NCBI GenBank assembly: GCA_035252905.1
Contig: DATFCQ010000003.1
Location: 1 to 21,264 of the forward strand
From: AP-15 sp035252905
GTDB taxonomy: Bacteria; Pseudomonadota; Alphaproteobacteria; ATCC43930; CGMCC-115725
DNA length: 21,264 bases
Direction of reading: 5' to 3'
Position 1 is the stretch's first letter, and every line of letters starts with the position of its first letter. The notes beneath the pieces were generated by a model. That model searched no databases. It saw only the letters and a program-made list of their open reading frames with translations, and was not told where the DNA came from. Below are positions 7,286 through 16,453 of this stretch, one piece after another. A program made the position numbers and the translations under genes.

Positions 7286-8323
7286 TCAGCCGTCGCCGGC
7301 GGCTTCCTCAAAGGCGGCGAGGGTCTTTTCGATCGCCTCTTTCGGCAGGTCGCGGGTGATGAAGACCATGCGCGTGCGGCGGTCGGCGCTCGGCCATTCC
7401 GGCAATAGGACCGGCGGGTGAAAGATGTGCTGCACGCCGTGCAGGACGACCGGCTCGTCGGGGCGCTCGGCGATTGCGACGATCGCCTTCATCCGCAACA
7501 GGTCGTCGCCGCGCATCTCGGCGAGCGCGTCGAGCCAGGCGGACAGTGCGGCCCACGAGACCGGCCTGTCGCGGGTCACGCAGAAGGCGCGGATGCGGTC
7601 GTCGTGACGGTTGACGTCGTGGTGCTCGTGTTCGTCGTGTTCCTCTGCAAAGGCTTCATCGCGCAGCCAGCGCTGGACTTCGAGGCTCTTCTTTTGCGGA
7701 TCGTAGAGGCCGAGCCCGAACAATGCGGACGGGTCGGCCATGCCGTGCGCGACCGGCAGGATCGGCGCCGTCGGGTTGAGCGCGGCGAGGCGCGCCCGCA
7801 GCGCGTCGCTCGCTGCGGCCGCGGCGAGATCGGTCTTGGTCAACAACAGGCGGTCGGCGACCGCGGCCTGTTTCAGCGCCTCGGGCTGGCGGTCGAGGGT
7901 CGCCTCGCCGTTGACCGCGTCGACCGTCGTCACCACCCCGTCGAGGGCGTAGCGCGCGGCAACCAGCGGGTCCGACATCAAGGTGTGCAGGATCGGCGCG
8001 GGATCGGCGAGACCGGTCGTCTCGATGACGACGCGCCGGAACTCCGGCACCGTGCCTTTCCGCCGCTTGCCGTGGAGATCGAGCAATGTCTCGGCGATGT
8101 CGCTGCGCACGGTGCAGCACAGGCAGCCGCTGTTCAACAGGACGACGTCGTCGGTGGCGCTCTCGACCAGCAGGTGATCGAGGCCGATCTCGCCGAACTC
8201 GTTGATGATGACCGCCGTCTCCGCCATGTCAGGCTGCTTCAGGACATGATTGAGGAGGCTCGTCTTGCCGCTGCCGAGAAAGCCCGTCAGTACCGTCACC
8301 GGGATCAGCCCGTCCGCCGCCAT
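7286..8323 (-). CDS. CobW/COG0523 family GTP-binding metal chaperone, 345 aa
   Basis: This is a G3E GTPase of the CobW/Nha3/ZagA group. It has a P-loop GFLGSGKTS (residues 14-22), the diagnostic metal-binding GCLCC (cysteines 67, 69 and 70), the E-T-T-G-LADP switch region (101-108) and a TKTD guanine-specificity motif (162-165). A His/Asp/Glu-rich linker follows at about 228-242 (EEHDEHEHHDVNRHDD). The last ~95 residues, with SWAALSAWLDAL and QHIFHP, match the CobW C-terminal domain. Such proteins use GTP hydrolysis to deliver zinc, cobalt or other metals to client enzymes; the histidine cluster fits a zinc or cobalt role. No cobalamin genes are nearby, so a cobW label would be unsafe. It begins 20 bp after the stop of the RNase Z-like gene, so the two probably form an operon; both are metal-linked. 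Confidence 0.9.
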   Translation of the reverse strand: MAADGLIPVTVLTGFLGSGKTSLLNHVLKQPDMAETAVIINEFGEIGLDHLLVESATDDVVLLNSGCLCCTVRSDIAETLLDLHGKRRKGTVPEFRRVVIETTGLADPAPILHTLMSDPLVAARYALDGVVTTVDAVNGEATLDRQPEALKQAAVADRLLLTKTDLAAAAASDALRARLAALNPTAPILPVAHGMADPSALFGLGLYDPQKKSLEVQRWLRDEAFAEEHDEHEHHDVNRHDDRIRAFCVTRDRPVSWAALSAWLDALAEMRGDDLLRMKAIVAIAERPDEPVVLHGVQHIFHPPVLLPEWPSADRRTRMVFITRDLPKEAIEKTLAAFEEAAGDG

Positions 8324-8343
8324 GTCCGGCTCGCTCCGTTTTG

Positions 8344-9303
8344 TCAGGTTTGCGGATTGTCGTCCGAATCTCGGTCAGCGTCGAGAGTGCGGGGCCGGGC
8401 GGCGACGCGGATGTGGTCGAAATCGGCGGCGACCCGCGTCTCGGCGAAGATCGCGGCGGCTTCGGCGGCGATCTCTTCGGCGCGGTAGCGGCCCGAGATG
8501 TGGTTGAGGACGAGCGCGCCCACCCCGGCGTCCCGGGCGAGCCGGGCGGCCTCGGCCGCCGTCAGATGCCGGCGCTGGCGCGCCAGTTCGGCATCGCGGG
8601 CGAGAAAGGTCGCCTCGATGACGAGCAGGTCGGCGCCGCGCACCGGGGCGATCAGCGCCTCGGTCTCCGCCGCGTCGCCGATGATCGCAAGCCGGGCGCC
8701 GGCGCTGTCCCCGCCCTGCACCATCTCCGGCCGGATCCGCCGCCCGTCGGCGAGCACAATGGTCTCGCCGCGGGCGAGCGCGGCGCGCTCGGGCCCGGAC
8801 GGCACCCCGAGCGCGGCGAGGCGCTCGGGCAATAGCGGCCGGCGGTGCTCGGCCGCGAACAGATAACCGAGGCTTGCCTTGCCGCGATGGCCGACGGCAA
8901 AGGCGTCAAGGTGCCAATCCGCGGCCGACAGAACCCGGCCCGGCGCCGCCGCGCGCAGCCGGTAGCCGGCGCGCGACTCATTGCCGACCGTGTCGGCGAG
9001 ATAGCGGCGCACAAAGGCGATCGCCTCTTCGCTGCCGACGATTTCGAGCGCCCCGCCGAGACCGTAGAGCGACAATGTGGCGATGAGCCCGGCGAGCCCC
9101 AGGACATGGTCGAGATCGGGATGGGTCAACAGGACGTGCGACAGGCCGCGGAAGCCGAGCCGCGCGCGCATCAACTGCCGCTGGGTGCCCTCGCCGCAAT
9201 CGACCAGGAGCCGGTGCGGCCCGGCCACGACGACGAGCGCCGGCAGGCCGCGCTCGGCCGCGGGCGCGGTCGCGGCGGTGCCGAGAAAGACCAGTTCGAA
9301 CAT
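8344..9303 (-). CDS. rnz: RNase Z-like metallo-beta-lactamase-fold hydrolase, 319 aa
   Basis: RNase Z (tRNase Z, ElaC) cleaves the 3' trailer of tRNA precursors. The sequence follows the family throughout: FELVFLGTAATAPAAERGLPA at the start, LLVDCGEGTQRQL (33-44), the metal motif at 61-66, GHRGKASLGY (138-147), the IGD aspartate (D210), EATF (230-233) and HLTAAEAARLA (246-256). It ends with the final histidine in LNHISGRY (H268). Length is normal. The odd point is motif II. The usual HxHxDH is here HPDLDH, so the second histidine is replaced by Asp63, while H61, D65, H66, H139, D210 and H268 align with the standard ligands. It may be a bona fide RNase Z with an altered site or a divergent MBL hydrolase. 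I chose the ATG at 9303. It is divergent from mmsA and followed by the CobW-type gene. Confidence 0.8.
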   Translation of the reverse strand: MFELVFLGTAATAPAAERGLPALVVVAGPHRLLVDCGEGTQRQLMRARLGFRGLSHVLLTHPDLDHVLGLAGLIATLSLYGLGGALEIVGSEEAIAFVRRYLADTVGNESRAGYRLRAAAPGRVLSAADWHLDAFAVGHRGKASLGYLFAAEHRRPLLPERLAALGVPSGPERAALARGETIVLADGRRIRPEMVQGGDSAGARLAIIGDAAETEALIAPVRGADLLVIEATFLARDAELARQRRHLTAAEAARLARDAGVGALVLNHISGRYRAEEIAAEAAAIFAETRVAADFDHIRVAARPRTLDADRDSDDNPQT

Positions 9304-9415
9304 CAAACCGGCCTACGCCGGCGCGCTGCCGAGGGCAAGATCAAAACCCCTGCCGCCGGGACGGCGGCGCGCCTATGATGGGTCTTTCGGCAGACGGGCG
9401 ATGGGGCCGATCCTG

Positions 9416-10909
<1,494 letters not shown>

Positions 10910-10962
10910 GCTTCACCCGCGCTCTTCGGAAGCGGGTACGGAAGGCGGCCTAGTGAAGCGCC

Positions 10963-11097
10963 TCAGGTGCTTTGCATCGCATCATAGACTGTCACGATCT
11001 CCTCCTGCAGCCAGCGCTCGATCGGCGCCTGCTGCTCACGCGCGGGCTCGGGCCGAGCCGGCATTGCCGATGGATGCTCGCTGCTCGGTGACCTCAT
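10963..11097 (-). pseudogene. Truncated antitoxin-like remnant
   Basis: A minus-strand frame ending in TGA at 10963 gives PAREQQAPIERWLQEEIVTVYDAMQST. Short antitoxin-like proteins (often annotated as antitoxins of type II systems) contain 'PIE.WLREEVVPVYDAM.ADP.R....', followed by a further ~25 residues ending in a basic helix. Here the reading stops right after YDAMQ, and the expected ADPSR continuation is not found in any frame downstream. It therefore appears C-terminally truncated, and no partner toxin is adjacent. The start is uncertain (ATG at 11097 or 11064). It lies in the gap between mmsA and the cyclase gene. Confidence 0.35.
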
Positions 11098-11227
11098 CCG
11101 ACGAGTGACAGGTCCATCCGTTCCTGATCGTGAGGGCGCGAAGGGCGGCATCGCGCCGCGGCGATTTGCACGCCTGCCGGTCCGTGCCCAACTTATCGCG
11201 GGAATTGACGGACGAGAGCCGCAGCCC

Positions 11228-12505
11228 ATGTTCGCTACGCCCCATCCGCCGCGGATATTCCGGTCGAGCTTCGATGCGCCGCTCGGGCGCAAAATCGTCG
11301 AATTGCACGTGTGGGCGGTCGGAGAGGGTCTGCGCGGAGTCGAGGCCGCTGCGCTGTTCGACGCATTCTGCCGGCATCTCGCCGCCGCCGGCGTGCCGGT
11401 ATGGCGCGCCTTTGCCGGCATGCGCACATTGCATCCGCAATGGGGCGGTTACGGCTATACCTGGTGGCGCGACGGCGGCGCCGTCGAACCACAGCAATTC
11501 GCCCGCAGCGCGCAATACGAAGAGACCGTGCTGAACAGCCCGATCGGCCATCTGCTGCGCCAGGCGGCGGTCTCGGCCGGAGAAGGGGATCCTTGGCCCT
11601 CTCTGCGGCGGCGTCTCGCGGGGCCCGAGGCGCGATGCGATTTTCCCCTGCTCACAGAGCTGGCCGCAGCCGGCGCCACCGACTATGTCGCCGAGATCGT
11701 TCGCTTCGGCCCGGAGGGCGACGCCTCGCACGGCACCGGGATCGGCTATTCCTTTGCGACGGACCGGCCGGAGGGCTTTCGCGACGACGACATTGTCTTG
11801 CTGAAGGCGGTGCTGCCCGTCCTCTCCCTGGCGATGATGACCGATGCCGGCCACAGGATCGCCTCCGGCCTCCTCGCCGCCTATCTCGGCGCGGATGCGG
11901 GACGGCGGGTTCATGCCGGGGCCGTCGCGCGCGGTTCGGTCGAGACGATCCGCGCGGTGTTGTGGTATGCCGACATCCGCGGCTTCACGGCCATCGCCGA
12001 CGGCCTGCCGGGACCCGCCGTCATCGAATTGCTCGACGACGTTTTCGAAACGCTCGCCGCCGCGTTACGCCCGCGCGGCGCCCAGGTGCTGAAATTCCTC
12101 GGCGACGGCATGTTGGCGATCTTCCCGTTCGAGCCTGCGATGCGGGAGCGGACCTGCCGACGGGCGATCGAGGCTGCAGCCGAGGCGATGGACGCCGTCG
12201 CGCAGATGAACGCGGCGCGACATGCAGCGGGCAAGCCGGTTGCCGAGGTCGATCTCGCCCTCCACCTCGGAGAGGTGCTTTACGGCAATGTCGGCGCCGT
12301 TGACCGCCTCGATTTCACGGTGATCGGACCCGCGGTCAACGAAGTGGCACGCATCGAGACCTTGTGCGAGCCGCTCGGCCGCAAGGTGCTCGTCTCCGCC
12401 GAACTCGCCGCCGCGATCGGCGGCAATCCCCGCTTGGAATCTCTCGGACGGCACAGCCTGCGCGGGGTGAGGGACAAGCGCGAAATCTACGGGTTGGGCT
12501 TTTAA
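11228..12505 (+). CDS. Class III adenylate/guanylate cyclase with uncharacterised N-terminal region, 425 aa
   Basis: Residues about 243-410 form a class III nucleotide cyclase catalytic domain. Metal-binding aspartates are in YADIRGFTAIA (D249) and FLGDGMLAIF (D293). The purine-specifying lysine is K289 (LKFLGD) and the partner is D362 in LDFTVIG. The transition-state pair is N371 and R375 (NEVARIE). The Lys/Asp pair indicates ATP, hence cAMP production. Residues 1-235 contain no membrane helix and no named sensor domain that I recognise. They include the conserved-looking VPVWRAFAGMRTLHPQWGGYGYTW block (57-80), which I recall from many Hyphomicrobiales cyclases of this layout. The frame is open upstream to 11105; I chose the ATG at 11228 because homology starts there. 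It is a single-gene unit and its 3' end faces the methyltransferase-like gene across a large palindromic repeat. Confidence 0.88.
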   Translation: MFATPHPPRIFRSSFDAPLGRKIVELHVWAVGEGLRGVEAAALFDAFCRHLAAAGVPVWRAFAGMRTLHPQWGGYGYTWWRDGGAVEPQQFARSAQYEETVLNSPIGHLLRQAAVSAGEGDPWPSLRRRLAGPEARCDFPLLTELAAAGATDYVAEIVRFGPEGDASHGTGIGYSFATDRPEGFRDDDIVLLKAVLPVLSLAMMTDAGHRIASGLLAAYLGADAGRRVHAGAVARGSVETIRAVLWYADIRGFTAIADGLPGPAVIELLDDVFETLAAALRPRGAQVLKFLGDGMLAIFPFEPAMRERTCRRAIEAAAEAMDAVAQMNAARHAAGKPVAEVDLALHLGEVLYGNVGAVDRLDFTVIGPAVNEVARIETLCEPLGRKVLVSAELAAAIGGNPRLESLGRHSLRGVRDKREIYGLGF

Positions 12506-12554
12506 AAGCCTGTTTGAGTTGTCATCGTGTCGCGAAGTCGGCAGAATACGCTGC

Positions 12555-12738
12555 GAGGCTGGGCAAGAATATAGGTTTATCGTCATTCCGGGGCGCGGGC
12601 ATCGCCCGCGAACCCGGAATCTATGAACACAGGCTCTCGAATACCCTGCCAAAGCCGGTGTTCATGGATTCCAGGTCCGGCCCTGACGGGCCGTCCCGGA
12701 ATGACGAGGTCTGCTATGGGGAATTCTTGCCCACCCTC
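12555..12738. repeat. Nested palindromic repeat, copy 1
   Basis: The core (12581-12706) begins CGTCATTCCGG and ends CCGGAATGACG. Its inner arms are GGAATCTATGAACAC (12616-12630) against GTGTTCATGGATTCC (12658-12672). Each strand of the main stem carries a side hairpin: CGCGGGC/GCCCGCG (12594-12600 and 12604-12610) and CGGCCC/GGGCCG (12678-12683 and 12688-12693). Outside the core lies a second, unrelated inverted pair, GAGGCTGGGCAAGAAT (12555-12570) against ATTCTTGCCCACCCTC (12723-12738), with one mismatch. The element fills the gap between two convergent genes, where it could also stop transcription in both directions. Confidence 0.85.
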
Positions 12739-12779
12739 TGCGCTCTTCCGCCTACGCTCCTTGGATTTCAATACGCCTT

Positions 12780-13934
12780 TCAGGCGCGGCCCCACAGGAC
12801 CCTGCTCGCGCGCCGCGCGCCTTCGACCAGCGAGTCGAATTTGGCCCAGCAGATCGACGGGTGGCCGACCCTGGTGCCGAGCCCGCAATCGGTGCCGGCG
12901 AGCACGTTTTCGCGGCCGACGAGGCGGGCGTAGCGCACGAGCCGCTCGGCCACCAGATCGGGATGCTCGATGAAGTCGGTGCAGTGGCCGACGACGCCGG
13001 GTACGAGCGTCGCGCCTTCCGGCAACTTAACCTCCTCGAACACGCGCCATTCGTGCTCGTGGCACGGGTTCGACGCCTCGATCGAAAAGCTGCCGGCCTT
13101 CACGCGGAAGATCAGGTCGATGATGTCCTTCAGCGGGATGTCGTCGTGATGCGGGCCGTGAAAGCTGCCCCAGCACATATGCAGTCGGATGTTTTCCTTC
13201 GGGATGTTGCGCAGCCCGTGATTGAGCGCCTCGACCCGCAGGGCGGCGTATTTGCGGTATTCCGGCACCGAGAGGCCCGGACGGCAGGCCCAGCCGTCGG
13301 GCAGATCGGGGTCGTCGATCTGCAGCAGGAATCCCGCATTGACGATCGCCTCGTATTCCGCGCGCATCGCCTCGGCGATCGCGAACAGGAAGGCCTCGTC
13401 GCCGTCGTAATGTTCATTGGCCAGCCAATGCTCGATCGTGCCCGGCGTATTGGCCGGCAAAAAGGCGCCGGCGACGTCGATCCCGGAAAGCGCGGCGCGG
13501 AAATTGTCGAGATCGCGCGCAAGCGCAGCCTGCCCGACATAGCGCAATTCGCCGACGCAGACCGGCTCGCTCATACCGCCGGCATAGCGCGGGCGCCGCT
13601 CCGCGGTGAAATAGTCGGGGAATCGGGTCTGGTCGCGCGCAGTCATGCTGAGCCGCCGCAGGCCGGTGCCCGGCCGCCGGTCGAGACCCGAGAGGCGCGT
13701 CGCAACGTAATCGGTGAAATTCGGCTTTGACAATTCGCCGTCATTGACGATGTCGAGACCGCACGCGACCTGATGCCGGACAGCCTCCCGGACCGCCTCG
13801 GGCAGACGCCGATCGAGCGCCGCCTGATCGACCGCCTCGCCGCGCGCCTGCGCCAGAACCAGGTCGCGCAGCTCGGGCGGGCGCGGCAACGACCCGGCAT
13901 GGGTCGTCAGAATGCGGTCGGTGCTGTAGACCAT
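12780..13934 (-). CDS. Cobalamin-independent methionine synthase C-domain-like methyltransferase, 384 aa
   Basis: The protein is a single MetE-type C-terminal (UROD/MetE-like) TIM barrel. It opens with ILTTHAGSLPRPPELRDLV (8-26), and the zinc ligands are H252 and C254 (LHMCWG), E286 (SIEASNP) and C350 (GTDCGLGTR). The same layout is found in MetE-like stand-alone proteins and in epoxyalkane:coenzyme M transferase, all of which activate a thiol on zinc for alkylation. At 384 aa it lacks the N-terminal half of true MetE (about 750 aa), so methionine synthesis from methyl-tetrahydrofolate is not assured. No epoxide-carboxylation genes are nearby to support the CoM-transferase option. The ATG at 13934 has an excellent GGAGG upstream. 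The gene is bracketed by two copies of a nested palindromic repeat and lies just after folC, a folate gene, on the same strand; the folate link is suggestive only. Confidence 0.85.
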   Translation of the reverse strand: MVYSTDRILTTHAGSLPRPPELRDLVLAQARGEAVDQAALDRRLPEAVREAVRHQVACGLDIVNDGELSKPNFTDYVATRLSGLDRRPGTGLRRLSMTARDQTRFPDYFTAERRPRYAGGMSEPVCVGELRYVGQAALARDLDNFRAALSGIDVAGAFLPANTPGTIEHWLANEHYDGDEAFLFAIAEAMRAEYEAIVNAGFLLQIDDPDLPDGWACRPGLSVPEYRKYAALRVEALNHGLRNIPKENIRLHMCWGSFHGPHHDDIPLKDIIDLIFRVKAGSFSIEASNPCHEHEWRVFEEVKLPEGATLVPGVVGHCTDFIEHPDLVAERLVRYARLVGRENVLAGTDCGLGTRVGHPSICWAKFDSLVEGARRASRVLWGRA

Positions 13935-13963
13935 TTTTTCCTCCCTGGAATGCCCCCACCCTG

Positions 13964-14225
13964 CCCTTCCCCGCACGCAGGTCGACAAGGGTAGGTATGA
14001 TCGGGGAAGGATAGCTATTGATCTGACGTCACAAAAGAACTGGTCATTCCGGGATGCCCCGAAGGGGCAGGCCCGGAACCCATGAACACAGGCCTTGGCA
14101 AGACCGGCGAGGGCCTGTGTTCATGGGTTCCGGGCTCGCGGACTGCGTCCGCGCCCCGGAATGACGCATTTTTTTACCCTGTCATGACACGATACCTACC
14201 CTTGTCAGCCGCACGCGGGGAAGGG
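13964..14225. repeat. Nested palindromic repeat, copy 2
   Basis: The core (14043-14165) begins GTCATTCCGGG and ends CCCCGGAATGAC. Inner arms at 14075-14094 and 14112-14131 are perfectly complementary over 20 bp, including CATGAACACAGGCC. Side hairpins lie at TGCCCC/GGGGCA (14055-14060 and 14064-14069) and CGCGGAC/GTCCGCG (14137-14143 and 14147-14153). Outside is another inverted pair: the left arm 13964-13998 starts CCCTTCCCCGC and ends GACAAGGGTAGGTAT, and the right arm 14192-14225 is its near-perfect complement. It lies between the folC stop and the start of the methyltransferase-like gene. Confidence 0.88.
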
Positions 14226-14233
14226 AGTGGAGG

Positions 14234-15517
14234 TCAGCTGTTGTCGGCGAGCACGACCCCGGCGAGGTGCAGCGAGCCGCAGATCAGCACGCGGCCGCTT
14301 TCGCTCTTCTGGGCGATCCCGGCGAGGGCGGCGGCGAGCGAGGGCGCGGTCTCGGCGGCGATGCCGGCGGCGCGCGCGGCGGCGGCGATCGTCTCGGCCG
14401 GCAGCGCGTTCTCTTCGCCGGGGATCGTGACCGCTTGCAGCGATCGGGCATAGGGCGCAAGCGGCCGGAAGAACCCGGTCGCGTCCTTGGTGTTCAGCAT
14501 GCCGGCGACGAGATCAAGCGGGCGGTCGCGCCAATCCGCTGCGACCGCCGCCAGGACCTCGCCGCAGCCGGGGTTGTGGCCGCCGTCGAGCCACAACTCC
14601 CAGCCGGGCATCCGGTCGACGAGCGGCCCGCGGACGAGGCGCTGCAATCGCGCCGGCCATTCGATCCGCCGCAATCCCTCGGCGATCGCCGCGGCGGAAA
14701 CCGGCAGGTCGGCCACGCGTTCGAGGCAGGCGATCGCGGTGCCGGCATTGACGATCTGATGGGCGCCGAGGAGCGAGGGGCGCGGCAGGTCGAGGGCCCA
14801 GCGCCGGCCCTCGTAGCGCATGCCGCCATTCGCCGCCGTCGCATGCCAGTCCCGCCCCCAGCGATAGAGCGGGGCGCCGATCGCGGCGGCGCGATCGGCG
14901 ATGACGGCCTCCGCCTCGGCAGGTTGGGGCGCGATCACGGCGGGTGCGCCGGGCTTCAGGATCCCGGCCTTCTCGCCGGCGATCGCGGCGATCGTATTCC
15001 CGAGAAAGGCCTGATGATCGAACGAGATCGGGGTGATCGCAGTCGCCGCCGGACGGCGGACCAGATTGGTCGCGTCGAGCCGCCCGCCGAGCCCGGTTTC
15101 GAGCAGGACGACATCGGCCGGGATGCGGGCAAAGGCGAGAAACGCCGCCGCCGTCGTGATCTCGAAAAAGGTGATCGGCGCCTCGCCGTTGGCGTGCTCG
15201 CATTCTTCGAGCAAGGCCGTCAGCGCCTCTTCCTCGATCAATGCGCCGGCGAGGCGGATGCGCTCGTGAAAACGGACGAGGTGCGGCGAGGTATAGGCGT
15301 GGACCCGCCGCCCGCCGGCTTCAAGGCAGGCGCGCAGGGTGGCAACGACCGAACCCTTGCCGTTGGTGCCGGCGACGTGGACCACCGGCGGCAGCCGGTC
15401 CTGGGGATTGCCGAGCGCCGCGAGCAGGCGCTCGACGCGGCCCAGCGACAGGTCGATTCGCTTCGGATGCAGACGCATCAGCCGTTCGAGGACGCGGTCG
15501 CTCGTTTGCGCGCTCAT
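14234..15517 (-). CDS. folC: Bifunctional dihydrofolate synthase/folylpolyglutamate synthase, 427 aa
   Basis: FolC adds glutamate to dihydropteroate and then further glutamates to reduced folates, using ATP, in the cytoplasm. Residues 1-60 carry HPKRIDLSLGRVERLL and the Mur-ligase P-loop VAGTNGKGSV (48-57). YTSPHLVRFHERIRLAG, FEITTAAAFLAFA and LLETGLGGRLDATN (the Mg and folate-binding loop) follow, then ITPISFDHQAFLGNTIAAIAGEKAGI and, in the C-domain, LWLDGGHNPGC. This is the full FolC pattern and the normal length. The ATG at 15517 lies 9 bp beyond the accD stop, so accD-folC form a tight operon, the usual arrangement in alphaproteobacteria. The 3' end is followed by a large palindromic repeat. 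Confidence 0.95.
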   Translation of the reverse strand: MSAQTSDRVLERLMRLHPKRIDLSLGRVERLLAALGNPQDRLPPVVHVAGTNGKGSVVATLRACLEAGGRRVHAYTSPHLVRFHERIRLAGALIEEEALTALLEECEHANGEAPITFFEITTAAAFLAFARIPADVVLLETGLGGRLDATNLVRRPAATAITPISFDHQAFLGNTIAAIAGEKAGILKPGAPAVIAPQPAEAEAVIADRAAAIGAPLYRWGRDWHATAANGGMRYEGRRWALDLPRPSLLGAHQIVNAGTAIACLERVADLPVSAAAIAEGLRRIEWPARLQRLVRGPLVDRMPGWELWLDGGHNPGCGEVLAAVAADWRDRPLDLVAGMLNTKDATGFFRPLAPYARSLQAVTIPGEENALPAETIAAAARAAGIAAETAPSLAAALAGIAQKSESGRVLICGSLHLAGVVLADNS

Positions 15518-15526
15518 GGCGCCTCC

Positions 15527-16426
15527 TTATCGGGCCTCCTCATCGGGGACCCCGCGCTCGCGCGGGATCGGCGGCGCCGGGTCGCGCAACAATCCGATCA
15601 CGCGCGCCAGGGTCATGCGCAACTCGGCGCGCGGCACGACCTGATCGACCATGCCGTGCTCGTACAGATATTCGGCGCGCTGAAAGCCGGGCGGCAATTT
15701 CTCGCGGATCGTCTCCTCGATGACGCGGGCGCCGGCAAAGCCGACGACCGCGCCGGGCTCGGCCAATATGATGTCGCCGACCATCGCAAAGGACGCGGAC
15801 ACGCCGCCGGTCGTCGGGTCGGTCAACAATACGATATAGGGAAGGCCGGCCTCCTTGACCATGTCGGCGGCGAGGATCGTGCGCGGCATCTGCATCAATG
15901 ACAGGACGCCCTCCTGCATGCGGGCGCCGCCCGAAGCCGGCACGGCGATCAGCGCCGCCTCCTGCAGGACCGCGAGGCGCGCCGCCGTCACCAGCGCCTC
16001 ACCGGCGGCGACGCCCATCGAGCCGCCCATGAAGGCGAACTCGAAGGCGGCGGCAACGGCCGGATGACCGCCGATCCGGCCGTGCGCGACGACGACCGCA
16101 TCCTGGCCCGGCCCGTGCGCCGCCTGGGCCTCGCGCAGGCGGTCGGCATAGCGCTTGCGGTCGCGGAAGCGAAGCGGATCGACCGGCGCCTTCGGCAGTT
16201 CGATGCGCGTCCACTCGCCGTCGTCGAACATCAGATCGAGCCGCGGCGCCGCGGCGAGACGCAAATGGTGGCCGCAATTGCGGCAGACATGGAAATTGGC
16301 GGCGAGGTCGCGATGGAACAGCATCTGCTCGCAGGAGGGGCATTTGTGCCACAGATTGTCCGGCACCTCCTTGCGGCCGACCGCCGCCCGGATCTTCGGC
16401 AAGACGTAATTCGACAGCCAGCTCAT
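15527..16426 (-). CDS. accD: Acetyl-CoA carboxylase carboxyltransferase subunit beta, 299 aa
   Basis: AccD pairs with AccA to move the carboxyl group from biotin to acetyl-CoA, giving malonyl-CoA for fatty-acid synthesis. It begins MSWLSNYVLPKIRAAVGRKE and carries the four-cysteine zinc ribbon C29, C32, C48, C51 (CPSC and CRNC). The crotonase-like carboxyltransferase domain shows FEFAFMGGSMGVAAGEA, PASGGARMQEGVLSLMQM and LTDPTTGGVSASFAMVGD, typical oxyanion-hole and CoA-site segments. Length is normal. I chose the ATG at 16426 from the family's MSWL start; upstream in-frame ATGs exist. A rhizobial-type promoter sits just upstream. It is co-transcribed with folC and divergent from a Crp/Fnr-type regulator, and it is separated from trpA, its usual upstream neighbour. 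Confidence 0.95.
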   Translation of the reverse strand: MSWLSNYVLPKIRAAVGRKEVPDNLWHKCPSCEQMLFHRDLAANFHVCRNCGHHLRLAAAPRLDLMFDDGEWTRIELPKAPVDPLRFRDRKRYADRLREAQAAHGPGQDAVVVAHGRIGGHPAVAAAFEFAFMGGSMGVAAGEALVTAARLAVLQEAALIAVPASGGARMQEGVLSLMQMPRTILAADMVKEAGLPYIVLLTDPTTGGVSASFAMVGDIILAEPGAVVGFAGARVIEETIREKLPPGFQRAEYLYEHGMVDQVVPRAELRMTLARVIGLLRDPAPPIPRERGVPDEEAR

Positions 16427-16453
16427 ACCGCGCGCCGCCCCCTCCCTGGCGGT

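Noticed and set aside
7418..8488. Long plus-strand frame antisense to the CobW-type and RNase Z-like genes
   Set aside because: It is a high-GC shadow of two clearly recognisable minus-strand genes, with no domain of its own.
14267..15901. 544-codon plus-strand frame across folC and accD
   Set aside because: Antisense shadow; folC and accD on the minus strand have complete family motifs.
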